Source: Lichenostomus cassidix (taxonomy: Eukaryota; Chordata; Aves; Passeriformes; Meliphagidae). From it: a stretch of 64,000 nt of DNA. The stretch spans positions 11,782,293 to 11,846,292 of the forward strand of contig CM039210.1 in assembly GCA_008360975.2 (NCBI GenBank). The letters are read 5' to 3'. The translations under genes and the position numbers were made by a program. Below the pieces are notes generated by a model that made no database searches, had not been told where the DNA came from, and was given only the letters and a program-made list of their open reading frames with translations. Below are positions 9,604 through 20,096 of the stretch, in pieces; the stretch's first letter is position 1, and every line of letters begins with the position of its first letter.

Positions 9604-10254
9604 GAATCCGATGATGCCCACAGGGTTCCCTTGGAGGCGGACGGTCCCCTGGATCAGGGGACCGGTGCACTGCTCATGGCAGGGCCTGAGGCCACTAGCC
9701 AAGGGATCCTGGTTTTTCCAGAGTTCATAAATGCTGGTTTTGAGGGCCAAATTTACGCTACGGTTTCCACTCCTGATCCTCCTGTCACCATTCCTGCACA
9801 CACTTGCCTTGCTCACTTGTTGCCTTGTGAGTCTTCTGTTCCCAGGGTAGACCAGCAAGCTGGCGGAGATGATGGCACTGAACTGCCAGGACTTCCGCAG
9901 GTCTACTGGGCTGCATCTATCTCCAATGAGTCACCACAGATGACATGTACCATCATCATGCCGAAAGCACGTCCACATCGAGTTCGAGTCCGAGGTTTGA
10001 TCGATACAGGTGCTGATGCAACGATCCTTTCCGCCGCTTCGTGGCCTCCTACGTGGCCTTTGTGCCCAGTGGGACTGAATATCGCGGGGTTGGGGGGAAC
10101 AACGCAGAGTCGATTGAGTAAGCGACCTGTGTTGGTGAAGGATCCAGAGGGACACACGGCCTCCATTCGGCCTTATGTCACTCCAGCTCCAGTGAACCTC
10201 TGGGGACGGGACGTGTTGGCAGCTTGTGGGGTGCGGATCACGACAAATTTTTGA
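9455..10254 (+). CDS. pro: ERV-K2 dUTPase-like domain plus aspartic protease
   Basis: Frame 1, open from 9379 and entered from gag by -1 frameshift at 9448. The N-terminal half has a dUTPase-type segment (GILVFPEFINAGFEG region, then a PPVTIPAH stretch). The C-terminal half is the protease with DTGAD (near 10012) and a flap ending in NIAGLGG. The frame is open for its full length and ends at TGA 10252-10254, overlapping pol. The dUTPase lacks some motifs I would expect, so it may be inactive. The product would cleave Gag-Pro-Pol; this is known for the family and inferred here. Confidence 0.8.
10245..10251 (+). promoter_or_regulatory. pro-pol -1 frameshift heptamer AAATTTT
   Basis: It reads A AAT TTT in the protease frame immediately before the TGA stop (10252-10254). 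A -1 slip leads into the RT frame. Confidence 0.72.
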
Positions 10255-11375
10255 TAGGGGTCACTGTGTGCAAGGGCGCACCATATTCCACGCTGTCTTT
10301 ACAATGGCTGACCAAAACACCGATATGGGAACAACAGTGGCCCTTGCCAAAAAACAAATTAGTCGCCCTTTGTCAGCTGGTTCAGGAGCAACTGAAACAG
10401 GGACACATTGAGCCTTCTGCCAGTCCCTGGAAGACCCCAGTTTTCGTGATTAAGAAAAAATCGGGGAAATGGAGACTGTTGCAAGATCTCCGGAAAGTCA
10501 ATGCAGTGATGGAAAGTATGGGGAGCATACAGCCAGGCATGACTTCACCCATGATGATTCCCACAGAGTGGGAAATCTTGATCATTGATTTGAAGGATTG
10601 CTTTTTTACAATCCCTTTGCACCCCAATGACAGGCTGAAATTTGCCTTTACTGTGCCTGCAATTAACAATGCGGAGCCTGTAAAGCGATTTCAATGGAAA
10701 GTGTTACCTCAGGGCATGAAGAATAGCCCGACTACCTGTCAATGGTATGTCGCGCAGGCCTTGTCCGGAATCCGCGAGCAGTTTCCTGAGGCACTCTGCT
10801 ACCATTATATGGATGATATCCTGGTGGCAGCAGCCACCCAGGATGAGTTGCAGAGGTTACAGCCTCGACTGCTCAATGCCTTGCATTCCTATGGGTTGCA
10901 AGTTGCTCTGGAAAAGGTCCAACAACAGCCTCCTTGGAAATATTTGGGAGTCAAAATTTTGGATCGAACCATACAGCATCAAGAGGTGCAGTTCTCAGAC
11001 ACTATTAAGACTCAGAATGATGCCCAAAAGTTTCTAGGCATCATCAACTGGTTAAGTCCATATTTGGGACTGACCAATGCACAACTTTCCCTGCTTTTTA
11101 ATATTTTAAAAGGGGACTCTGACTTAAACTCACCTCGGAAATTGACTCCCGAGGCGCGACGAGTGCTGAATGAAGTGCAGCAAGCTGTTTCTGCTCATCA
11201 GGTTTATCGAGTAGATCCCTCTACTGATATCACTGTTTTCATTACTGCTCCAGACCTCCAACCTACGGGTATCATTGGCCAGTGGAACAAACAATGGGAT
11301 GATCCTTTGCACATCCTGGAATGGGTCTTTTTGCCCCATCAGCCAATAAGACAACACCCACATTGTTCGAATTGA
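10252..11375 (+). pseudogene. pol: ERV-K2 pol, reverse transcriptase
   Basis: Frame 0. RT fingers with a conserved TPVFVIKKKSGKWR block, LPQGMKNSP, and the active site YMDD (near 10807), then the thumb up to about 11340. The frame stops at 11375 after about ten out-of-frame codons; the connection/RNase H continues in another frame from about 11340, marking a one-base indel near 11340-11360. All RT catalytic motifs visible to me are intact. Confidence 0.9.
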
Positions 11376-11923
11376 TAGCCTGCTTGATAACTAAATGCCA
11401 ATTTCAGTGTTTACAATTGATGGCAGCTGATCCTGCAATGATTGTTGTTCCGGTATCATGGGACAGCTTTGAATGGAGCCTTGCTAATAGCTCTCCTTTG
11501 CAAAGTGCACTGCAAAATTTATCAGGGCAGATTGCTTATCATCTGCCCAGTCACAAATTGCTGCAGCTGGCAAATTCAGTCAATCTCATGTCGCGGCCAA
11601 AGAACAGCCGGGTGCCAGTTCATGGACCCACCGTCTTCACGGATGGTTCTGGGAAAACAGGAAAGGCCATTGTTACCTGGAAGGAAGGATCTGAGTGGCA
11701 GGTGCTGAAAGGCCACGAGACAGGCTCTGCTCAACTGGTTGAATTGAAGGCAGTTGCCATGGCTTTTCAGCGGTTCTCTCAGGTGCCTTTGAATCTGGTC
11801 ACTGATTCTGCTTATGTAGCAGACATAACCAAACGTTTGGATTGTTCACTTCTAAAAGAAGTCAATAATGCGACTGTTTTCACTATTGCTAGCCAACCCT
11901 GCATGGGTGGCACCTCAGCCTGA
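11341..11923 (+). pseudogene. pol: ERV-K2 pol, connection and RNase H
   Basis: Frame 2. The connection domain is followed by RNase H with VFTDGSG (near 11633), a QLVELKA helix containing the catalytic Glu, and a VTDSAYV Asp motif. It stops at 11923. The integrase resumes in a different frame near 11880, so a second indel lies at about 11870-11900. Confidence 0.88.
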
Positions 11924-12845
11924 CAAAATTGCGCAAGCCAAGGCATCGCACAATTTCTTTCATCAAAGTGCACATACCCTGCAGAAGCAGTTTCAATTGA
12001 CGCCAACTGAGGCTCGTGACATTGTCAGTTCTTGTGCTGACTGCCACGGGCTCACTGCTCCTCTGCCATCGGGGGTGAACCCCAGAGGTCTAAAGGCCTT
12101 ACAGTTGTGGCAGACAGATGTGACACACATCCCTGAATTTGGCCGAGTCAAGTATGTGCATGTGTCTATTGACACTTTCTCCTCAGCCATGTGGGCAACT
12201 GCTCATACTGGAGAAAAAAGTTGTGATGCCATTGCCCATTGGAAATTGGCTTTCTCGGTCCTGGGGGTGCCAGCCACTGTGAAAACCGACAATGGTCCTA
12301 CCTACACCTCGCAGAAGACGTGGCAGTTTTTACACCTGTGGGGTGTAGACCACACATTCAGTATTCCGCATTCTCCTACTGGCCAAGCCATTGTGGAACG
12401 CGCTCACAGTACTCTGAAGCGTGTCTTGGAAAGGCAAAGAGGGGGAATGCATGGGGAAACTCCACAGAGTCGATTGGAAAAAGCTTTGTACACAATCAAT
12501 CACCTTACAGTGCCACCAAATTCGAATAATCCTGTGATTTTGAACCATTTTCTCTCATTGCAGTCGTCAGGCGAGTTGCGTTTGCCCCGGGCGAAGGTAT
12601 GGGTATGGAACCTACTTACTAACACCTGGGAAGGCCCCCATGAGCTTATTGCTTGGGGTCGTGGGTATGCTTGCGTCTCCACAGATACTGGGGTACGATG
12701 GCTGCCTGCAAAATGTGTCCGCCCTGGCCTGTGGCTCCAGAGACAGAACCAGCAACCTCAAAATGACAACCAGAATGCCGAACACCAACCAAGTGATCCT
12801 TCTGATGACAACCAAGAAGCCGGTCCATCCACAAGCAGAGACTGA
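11880..12845 (+). pseudogene. pol: ERV-K2 pol, integrase
   Basis: Frame 0, open to 12845. An HHCC zinc domain (HNFFHQSAH ... CADC), then the catalytic core with Asp in WQTDVTHIP, Asp in KTDNGPTY and Glu in GQAIVERAH, then a basic C-terminal domain and a Gln/Asn-rich tail. The integrase itself looks complete, but it is separated from RT by two frameshifts. Confidence 0.9.
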
Positions 12846-13144
12846 AATGTATTTATGGAGTCAGAAAGCAAGGACTTTGAATGCATGTTTTGTTGAATTA
12901 CAGATTTATATGTAGAATTAGGTTTTATATATGCTCTGTCTAGGGTATTGCAAGGGGCCTCTTTGACCATCTTAATCAGCATCTCGTTCGGGCTCTGTTC
13001 GGTGGCTGGCCACCTCCGGACAGACCCCTTCTTGAGTTTTGACCAGGCTCTGTTTGGTAACTGGCCATTACCAAGCAGATCCTTCATGCTGATCCACTGG
13101 GGCTCACAAGCAATGCCTTCTGTTCTTAAACAGAAAGGGGGAGC
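12846..13144 (+). other. ERV-K2 env-less 3' spacer with polypurine tract
   Basis: About 300 bp between the integrase stop and the 3' LTR, without an env-like frame. It ends in the polypurine tract ACAGAAAGGGGGAGC (about 13129-13143) that primes plus-strand synthesis. Confidence 0.8.
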
Positions 13145-13407
13145 TGTGGCTAGCACAGGTCTTTCCCATGAGAATTTTTCTCCTGTGTTTTATAAACAAA
13201 GATAAAGTTTGGATGTTATTAAAAACAGTGTCTCGAGATTTGGACAGTTCAGGCCTGGCCAATCAGGCCTAGGGGGAGGTTTCTGACTGACCAATCCAGG
13301 TGACCTCTGAAAAGTCTATATAAGTTGGAATCAAAATAATAAAGCTCTCTTTTCTTGCCATGCTGAGAATCCGGGTCTTTTTCTCTGCTAATGGCTCAAC
13401 AGCGACA
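13145..13407 (+). repeat. ERV-K2 3' LTR
   Basis: 263 bp, colinear with 6394-6656 without indels. About 8 substitutions distinguish them. Followed by the AGGATG duplication (13408-13413). Confidence 0.95.
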
Positions 13408-13413
13408 AGGATG

Positions 13414-13951
13414 TACCACAGAAATCATCTCATCCACACATAGCCCGTGTGTGCAGAGAGAATCATTCCATGATACACACTTTTACCCGATTCTTCAGAT
13501 ATTTTATACAGTAAAAATACATAGGAAAGCATTGGGTCAGTGTTCATTGGTCTAAAGTTGAGCAAACTCCCAGTATTCAGTTTCCTATTGGATCTGAATC
13601 TCTTCGCTTCTGATGCTAATTAGATTCTTCATTCTTCAGTTTTTCTTATCAGTCTTTTTTCTGGGCCAGGATGTCTTCAGCCCTGCTGGAGGTGGTCTGG
13701 GGTAGCCGTTTGTGATATCCATCATGTCTTCTTGATAACCACAAGGTCCTGGCGGATGTTCTGTTAATAGTCTTTATCTTTCTGGTTATCTTCGGGGTCA
13801 CTCCCAACCTGTTGGTATGCTGAGTTCACCAGACCTCATCTGGTGGAGCAATGCCCTGGAAGAAACCTAAAATTCCTTTTCCCAGGGTAAAGACAAACAA
13901 AACCTTTGACTAAAGTTATACAAAATTTTTAACCTGATATATTTTCTAACA
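13414..13951 (-). repeat. LTR A1, 5' segment
   Basis: The remainder of the solo LTR A1, starting (minus strand) TGTTAGAAAAT at 13951. It aligns along its length with 34108-34559 plus 35152-35248 of LTR A2. The 4-bp TACA (13952-13955) is the second duplication copy. Confidence 0.9.
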
Positions 13952-13955
13952 TACA

Positions 13956-14801
13956 TACCCGTGCCTGGGAGTTGAGGGGCAGGTATAGTGATTGGGGGAT
14001 GATGCTTGGCATTATTCAATGCCTGAATTTGAGCCATATCTACAAATTCTGTCCACCAGAGTATTGTCCCCCTGTCAAAACTTTTAAAGAGAGATTTCTA
14101 GTCCAGGGGTAGCATTGTATGAGATTAGGCTATGGCATTTACTAAATTCATAGTAAGGAGTGTAAACCATTTTCCTTCACCAATTTCCTCAGTTCCTTTA
14201 CCATTTCATGTAACAATTGTTTGTGATGTGGATTCTGATTCCAGTACACAACCGGCATAGCTTGATAGAATTCAACGTCACCTTCTTTTAAAGCCCGTCT
14301 TCAGCATTCCTGTATAAACCTTTCTGGTTCAGGCCCTACGGGTGGCAGTGTGTCTTCATCATAGTCAGTAAAGAAATACGAGGGGGCATACAGCAGTGGT
14401 CGGTTTGCTATAGCCTTTCTCCGTGCAATTTGTCAAATTTCTTCTGTGCTAGGACCAGTTGCTGCCATAGCACATACTGGAGCTAGGGGAGGATACAAGT
14501 CAGATCCCTGTTCAGGATCAATAGGACCAGGATCAAGAGGATCCTCTCTTTCTGGATTGTCCTCCTCAGGTGAAGTCTCATTAAAAATAACAAGATCATC
14601 TGATGGGGGTGCAGGCGGGGTGTCTGCAAGAATGCAGTCTGCTTCCTTAAATTGTTGCAGAGCAGTATATACCATACGCCAAGTAATTATATCATCGGGG
14701 TGGATATTATGATGAGTAACATGATGCATTTGTAGGTAGTCCCACACCTTTTGCCAATGAGCAAGGTCATAAAATCATCAGGTGGATACCAGGGACAAAA
14801 T
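13956..14801 (-). pseudogene. gag: ERV-A gag: matrix, phosphoprotein and N-terminal capsid part
   Basis: The clearest stretch is 14747-14433 (104 codons): matrix C-terminus with WQKVWDYLQ near 14750, then an acidic, proline-rich linker (SPEEDNPEREDPLDPGPIDPE), as in betaretroviral Gags. A CPWYPPDDF matrix-like motif lies just upstream (14800-14770) in another frame. The frame breaks before the capsid, which runs into LTR A1 at 13955. The matrix N-terminus is cut off by LTR C1. Confidence 0.75.
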
Positions 14802-15870
14802 TGTTTGACCCATATGTTACGAATGGAGACAGGAGCTTAGATAAATCTCTGCCTTTTGCCTAGGCCTTTGGCAGCAGGCAGTAGCTCTTATTGGGGTGGC
14901 CAGCACCCCAAGACCCGGTCTCATTTGAAAGTTCTTTAATAATGGCTGATTAGGTCTAATATGACATAAATTATCATTTATTAGACACAGAAAATAACAG
15001 ACATAAGACTTGGGACAAAACTACATACTGCACAGGAATAAAATAAAAGAAACTACTAGTAGAGAGAATTCAGGGCACAAAAATGTGGATATTGAAGGGC
15101 TGCAAGCAGAAGCTTTCCCTGGGAGCCTCTCCTTTCCCATGCAAACTATGAAAAACAATGAAATGATAACTAAACACCTGCTGTTTTCCCTGATCTGTTT
15201 TGGGTTTAAGGCAGAGAGTGTTTGGAATTGGGTGTTGTAGGACTTCAGCCAATCACCCCGGGGGGTGGGTGACCACTGACCAATCACCCATGGTATTTAG
15301 CACATATAAGCAGAGTTGTAACAATAAGCTTGCTCTCGGCAACTGGAATCGTGTGTGTTTGTGTGTGCCTGCTGCGTTCTCTCTGGGTATTACAGCGACA
15401 CAAAAAGGTACCTGTTATTACAACTAGCAAGAAATAATATAACTTAGGAACCAATGTATCTTACCAACGCCAATTTGGTGGTGAAGTATACCTCGGAATC
15501 CTTTCACTCAATTCCCAGGAAAGTAACCAGCAGAGTCTGGGTCCAGACTCCGGGGAGAAGCCTTTGCACATTTCCAGAGTGTGTGTAGGAGACTTCTGCC
15601 TCTGTGATATTTTGTGTGTCTTTTATAGTATAAAAGTGTGCCTTTTGGTCATGTACTTATTCTTTTCATCTCTATCCACATCTGCTCTCCATAGCAAGAT
15701 GTGGATTCTTGGTTGTGTGTTCCAGACTCTCCATAGCAAGATGTGGATTCTTGGAGGCCCCAGACTTTCGGGCACCAAGAGATAACCCCTTGCTGGGATT
15801 TTGGCCCAGCCTGAGTTATCATATGCACCAGCCATGTGGTAGATGGAAAGGGGGAGGATGTCCTGGCACA
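14802..15870 (-). repeat. LTR C1 (split by LTR D)
   Basis: Matches LTR C2 (57173-57907) over its length once LTR D is removed, giving about 746 bp. Orientation is a guess from TG...CA ends. A clean target duplication is not visible, and the left boundary could be about a dozen bases further in, so an imprecise or rearranged insertion is possible. It terminates the ERV-A gag relic. Confidence 0.65.
15084..15400 (+). mobile_element. LTR D, solo class II LTR inside LTR C1
   Basis: 317 bp, TGTGGATATT to TTACAGCGACA, flanked by perfect 6-bp CAAAAA (15078-15083 and 15401-15406). It has a TATA-like CACATATAAG near 15299. Its last bases (ACAGCGACA) match those of the ERV-K2 LTR, in line with class II origin. 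Confidence 0.9.
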
Positions 15871-16385
15871 CTGTGTAAGTAGCTGTATAAGTCTTTGGGG
15901 TCAGATTTTATATCCTTGTTCCTTGGTACCACTTATATGTTGGTTTTGCTTAGCCCAGAACATCAGCAAATTATTTTGAGCATCTGAGAGAAATTTAAAC
16001 CCTTCAAAAACTGTTGCAGTACAACATGTCACCTGCGAATTCCAGCAGCTGGGGAAGTCTTTTGTTATCAGTAAATGTGGCAGTTTGGATGGAAGCAATC
16101 TGAGGGTTGCTGCCATCGAGATCTTTAGACATCAGTTAATGGGAGACAATTAATGGGAAGTTAAGCTGAACCGCCCCTAGCAAGGGCAGAAACTGATAGT
16201 ATTCATGGGTGATTAGCAGGGGTGATTGGGAATGATGAAAGGCTATCATCTCTGACATTAAGAAAGCAAAACATGTAATGGCTAAAGTTATACTTTGTAA
16301 CTGTATAAAATAATGAAGTTTCTGTTCAATAAACGGAACTTTGCATGAACCAGGCTGAGTCCCCAAATACAATGCTAACAAAAAG
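15871..16385. other. LTR-like remnant, unassigned
   Basis: Contains GTATAAAATAAT (about 16302) followed by CAATAAACGG (about 16327), and ends near GCTAACA (16380), which looks like the R-U5 end of a plus-strand LTR. No second copy in the window and no convincing duplication. No coding signal. Confidence 0.35.
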
Positions 16386-16840
16386 CTGTTGTGGTTGAAG
16401 GGTTGGGAGAAAACATACCCCTGTGTTCATGAGTTAGTTTTGTTTAGTCCAGTTTTGCTAGTGAGTGGGGTGGGGTACAAAGATGGCTCCTGTGTGTTCT
16501 GTGTGAAGGTTCTGAAAGTTTTTCACCATGTCCAGCAGAGCCAATCTCTGATGGCTCTGAAGATGATGGGCATGCTGCTGGCCAAGCCGGGGCCAATTAG
16601 AAATGTTAGTTATGCCTCTGTGAAAACATATTTAAGGAGATATCAAAACAAAGTAGTCACACACTTCTTTTTAGCTAGAGGAGGAAGAGTAGTTGAGAAG
16701 ATGTGACTGAAAACAACATGGAGACACCAAGGTCAGTGGAGAAGTTGGGGGATGAGGTGCTCCAGGCACTGGAGCTGAAAACTCTCTGCCAGCTGTGGTG
16801 AAGACCATGGGGGTAGCAGGTGGTCCTGATTTAGGGGGGG
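16386..16840 (+). repeat. LTR J1, 5' fragment of an LTR
   Basis: Aligns with the beginning of LTR J3 (46691 on) and the reverse of LTR J2: GATGGCTCCTGTG, TCCAGCAGAGCCAAT, AACATATTTAAG and GACACCAAGGTCAGTG blocks. Its 3' repeat-rich part is missing. Confidence 0.75.
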
Positions 16841-16877
16841 CTAGAATTTATTAATTTAAGAAAACTAGAAGCTGGAT

Positions 16878-16907
16878 GATAATAATAATAATAATAATAA
16901 TAATAAT
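16878..16907. repeat. (AAT)n microsatellite
   Basis: About ten perfect AAT/ATA units in an A/T-rich stretch. Confidence 0.95.
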
Positions 16908-16938
16908 TTTTTGAACTGATTTAGAAGGACAGAGATTG

Positions 16939-17420
16939 TGATGCCTGATGGGTTTTTTGTCCTTTTTCATTATACTTTTATACTCTTTTTATATACTCTT
17001 TACCCTTTCCCATTCCTGTACTTTTTACTCCCTGTATTTTAGCCCCACATGTTTATAACCCTTGTACTCTAGCCTTGTTCAGAATTCTTTGGAGAAGACA
17101 AAACAATCTCCACAATCTCAAGAACGTGAGGCACCAACCTTGAAAGAGCCCCATCACTGGGACATGTTTTTGTAAACTAAGTTGTAACCTTTTTGGGGGA
17201 AGGTAATTTGAATAAGGGGGCAATTACTTCATTTGTTAGGTTTCTTATTGGGGAATTTTAGATAGGTATGCTAATCTATGAAGTCCATAAATTGTATTCG
17301 TGGGATACCGTCGCTCCTTTTTCGTCGTGGTGTACCTGGGATCCTATTAAACCAAGGTAATACCCTTTTTCCTATACTGCGGTGTCTGCGTCTCAATTTT
17401 TACCAGCATTTTAGGCATCA
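16939..17420 (+). mobile_element. LTR F1, solo class I-type LTR
   Basis: 482 bp with perfect 8-bp inverted ends TGATGCCT...AGGCATCA and a 4-bp duplication ATTG (16935-16938 and 17421-17424). The first third matches LTR F2 (36404-36901), which sits next to an env relic and a polypurine tract. Confidence 0.9.
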
Positions 17421-17424
17421 ATTG

Positions 17425-18372
17425 GATAATGATTTACTAAGATTTGCTTGCTGAAGACAATGTATTATTCGCTTAATGATTTTGTGCCTACCTAGTATCA
17501 GGGAAGATATAGAGAAGAAAGCCAAATAAATGAGAAAAACTACTGAGTGTGACTGAACATCCTGCTCTCGGACCCCGGAACTGGTACAAGTTAATTCTAA
17601 GGCTTGGACTTGGACCAAGAACCAAGGGAGCATGTGCAAGGGAACAGGGTGAAGAGTTCATCTGAGAAAGAAATGGTCAAATAGAAAACCCAAATCTATT
17701 TGCACTCCAATCATCCTTGTTTCTTTGAACTTTTGCCCCCTTCCACCAGCACGGCACCTGTCCAGGGCTGAAGGCTGAACTCTTAATTCAAATTCAAATT
17801 GTAGGTAACAGCTCTGGCCTGATGGCCTATCAGCTAAGATGTACTAGCATGCATTTGAAACCAGCACAGAAACCGCTGAATCATCCCATGAAGGACCTTC
17901 ACCCTGGAGGGGCCTTTGGGGGTCTCCAAAGACCACCAGGACATACAGAGCATGCATGGTGCACATGCTAATGATATTAATGACTTTCAAGAAATTATTT
18001 GGGTAACCACTCCTATCCTGGGAAATGTAATTAATATTCATGAATTTTACCTATAACACTGTGTCTTTGGGGGTACTGAGGTGTGTGTTTGGTGGAAACA
18101 ATTCCCCCACACCCGGTGCATCGAATAAAGCAAATACCCACTTCTCTGACTTGGTCTCTGAAGTGTCTCTGGACTTGATTGGGGCGAATCACATCCTGAG
18201 GAAGACTACTAACTTCATCTTCGGGACCTTCGCCCACAATTAATCTGCGACACTGTGCTTGTGCGAACATATTTAAATGAAGTTTGAACTCATTATAATA
18301 CGAAGCGGGGATAGGTAATGAATACGTATAGGAGCATTGTGTAACTTTATGCATATGTCACAAACCAATACA
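17425..18372 (+). repeat. LTR N, 5' LTR preceding ERVL-1 (split by LTR H1)
   Basis: Sequence on both sides of LTR H1 (17425-17658 and 18196-18372) joins to a unit that ends CAAACCAATACA directly before the ERVL-1 primer site, the position of a 5' LTR. Apart from the last dozen bases it does not match the LTR of ERVL-2 and ERVL-3. Its start was not resolved and may lie left of LTR F1. Confidence 0.55.
17663..18191 (+). mobile_element. LTR H1, solo class I LTR
   Basis: 529 bp, TGAGAAAG to GGGGCGAATCA, flanked by 4-bp CATC (17659-17662 and 18192-18195). Same family as LTR H2 and the 3' LTR of ERV-H. AATAAAG lies near 18125. The U3 start is longer than in the other copies. Confidence 0.92.
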
Positions 18373-18377
18373 TATTT

Positions 18378-18399
18378 TGGCGCCCAACGTGGGGCTCGA
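18378..18399 (+). promoter_or_regulatory. ERVL-1 primer-binding site (tRNA-Lys type)
   Basis: TGGCGCCCAACGTGGGGC, the perfect complement of the tRNA-Lys(1,2) 3' end, six bases after LTR N. The match continues only a few bases (TCGA). ERVL is named for a Leu primer in mammals; this avian lineage uses Lys. Confidence 0.88.
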
Positions 18400-18428
18400 C
18401 CTGGGGAAACTCAGAAAATCCTATCACC

Positions 18429-20096
18429 ATGATGATCAGCCTGTCTATGTGGGTAATGTATCTTACCCTTTATATTTTCCCTCAAATGGGAAACTATCTA
18501 CCCGTTGCATTGCTCCTGTTGCGACCAGGGAATGGCATGAGAATTACTGTATTGGTTTATTATGCCTATTGCATGGTAACGTGTGAGGCGATGAATACCA
18601 TTCGGAATATATACTCGACTTTGTCTGCCTGGCCTAACCTGAGCTGCTTCGTCTGGGACCTCCTCAGCAATCGCACCCACCCTCTGGGGCTAGGAGGAGA
18701 GAGCGGTTTCTTCCAGCATTTCAGGCCAGGCACAGCCATCTTTGACAACATTGAGTTCTCTCTGGATGCTAAGGATGGCATAATCTTCCTGTTAGTTCTG
18801 TTTTCTTTCTTCTCTGCGACCAGCACAGTGTACCTCATGCTGAGAAACAGAACAATACCTGGTGTTGTACAGCGTCTTCTCAAAGAGGAGGAGAAAAGAA
18901 ACAAGTCAGCAGGCAAGAGGAAAAGAACCAAAGGAGCAGTCAATGTCTCAACACAGACCATTGCCGAATCAGAACAGCCAAAGCCAGTAGCGGTTGCCCC
19001 CGTCCAGAAAAAGAAATCCAAGAGCAAATCAGTCCGCACAGCGACTGATGAGGATGCGGCAGGACCATCTCACCCAGCAGAAGAGACAGAGCCGGAGATC
19101 ATCACTCGCTCTCTATCCCTGGGGGAGCTGCGTGACCTACGGAGGGAATTCACCCGGCAGGCGAATGAGTCCATCTTGACCTGGCTGCTCCGTATCTGGG
19201 ACGCCGCAGCTAATGACACTATTCTGGATGGAAGTGAGGCCAGACAACTGGGATCCCTGTCTCAGGATGTGGTCATTGACCAGGGGATTGGGAAAACCCA
19301 GGAAACTCTCAGCCTCTGGCGGCGATTGCTGCTGAGTGTACGGGACAGATACCTGTGCAAAGAAGACCTCCAGATGCACCAAAGGAAATGGAACACAATA
19401 GAACAAGGTATCCGATGCCTGAGGGAATTGGCTGTGCTAGAGATCATTTTCTCAGACAACGAGAGATTCCCCAAGAGCCCAGATAATGTCCGGTGCACTT
19501 CACAAATGTGGCTAAGATTCGTGCGGCTCGGACCAGAGATATACTCTCGTTACCTGGCAACACTGCAGTGGAGGGAAGGCGAAGACCAGGTGGGCGTGTT
19601 AACAAACAAACTGAGAATTTATGAGGACACTGTCACCGCTCCACTACGCACCCAGGTCTCATCGGTAGAAACAAACCTGGCCGAGCAAGTCCGGAGATTG
19701 ATTGAAGAGAGCCATCAGAAACTAAGGAAAGAGCTCACAGAAAGATTTTTCCATGCCACACCAAAACCAACCCGAGTCTCTGCCATCAGGAGCAGACGAA
19801 CTCCAGTCAGGGAAAGAAAACAAACTCCACGACGTGACCTCTGGTTTTTCCTTCAAGAGCATGGGGAAGACATGAGGAAGTGGGATAGGAAACCCACCTC
19901 CACCTTAGCAGCCCGGGTACGTGAACTGAAAAAGGAAACATCCACTTCAGGAGGCTCATCTAGGTACAACACTGCCCCAGTCTCTTGTGGACAGAACTCC
20001 AGACAGAATGGAAGTGATAATATGACTGATCCGCTTGAAGGGACCTCAGGAACACATTTACAGGAGAAGAACATCGTGCACCAAAAACAGGATTAG
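18429..20096 (+). CDS. gag: ERVL-1 Gag with hydrophobic N-terminal domain
   Basis: 555 codons, open. Start chosen at ATGATG in ACCATGATG, the first ATG after the primer site and conserved in ERVL-2 and ERVL-3. Residues 3-17, about 23-52 and 117-137 are strongly hydrophobic, like signal-anchor/transmembrane segments. They are followed by a Lys/Arg-rich linker (about 150-170). The ERVL Gag core (about 225-440) has LRDLRREFT and LSLWRRLL blocks and a coiled-coil-like heptad stretch near 415-445. The C-terminal block RRDLWFFLQEHGEDM is conserved. No zinc knuckle. It ends at UAG (20094-20096) in frame with pol. Family knowledge: mouse ERVL Gag forms particles at the ER, which would suit a membrane-inserted N-terminus. 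That link is inference. Confidence 0.88.
   Translation: MMISLSMWVMYLTLYIFPQMGNYLPVALLLLRPGNGMRITVLVYYAYCMVTCEAMNTIRNIYSTLSAWPNLSCFVWDLLSNRTHPLGLGGESGFFQHFRPGTAIFDNIEFSLDAKDGIIFLLVLFSFFSATSTVYLMLRNRTIPGVVQRLLKEEEKRNKSAGKRKRTKGAVNVSTQTIAESEQPKPVAVAPVQKKKSKSKSVRTATDEDAAGPSHPAEETEPEIITRSLSLGELRDLRREFTRQANESILTWLLRIWDAAANDTILDGSEARQLGSLSQDVVIDQGIGKTQETLSLWRRLLLSVRDRYLCKEDLQMHQRKWNTIEQGIRCLRELAVLEIIFSDNERFPKSPDNVRCTSQMWLRFVRLGPEIYSRYLATLQWREGEDQVGVLTNKLRIYEDTVTAPLRTQVSSVETNLAEQVRRLIEESHQKLRKELTERFFHATPKPTRVSAIRSRRTPVRERKQTPRRDLWFFLQEHGEDMRKWDRKPTSTLAARVRELKKETSTSGGSSRYNTAPVSCGQNSRQNGSDNMTDPLEGTSGTHLQEKNIVHQKQD

Larger units (their letters stand above)
6394..13407 (+). mobile_element. ERV-K2: complete class II (betaretrovirus-like) provirus without env
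   Basis: The two 263-bp LTRs and internal gag, dUTPase-protease, RT, RNase H and integrase are in order on the plus strand. It is bounded by a 6-bp duplication AGGATG (6388-6393 and 13408-13413), the size typical of class II elements. The LTRs differ at about 8 of 263 positions by hand count, so it is fairly young. Only about 300 bp separate the integrase stop from the 3' LTR, leaving no room for env. Reading frames run gag (frame 2), pro (frame 1), pol (frame 0), the betaretroviral double -1 frameshift plan. It carries several inactivating frameshifts. Confidence 0.95.
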
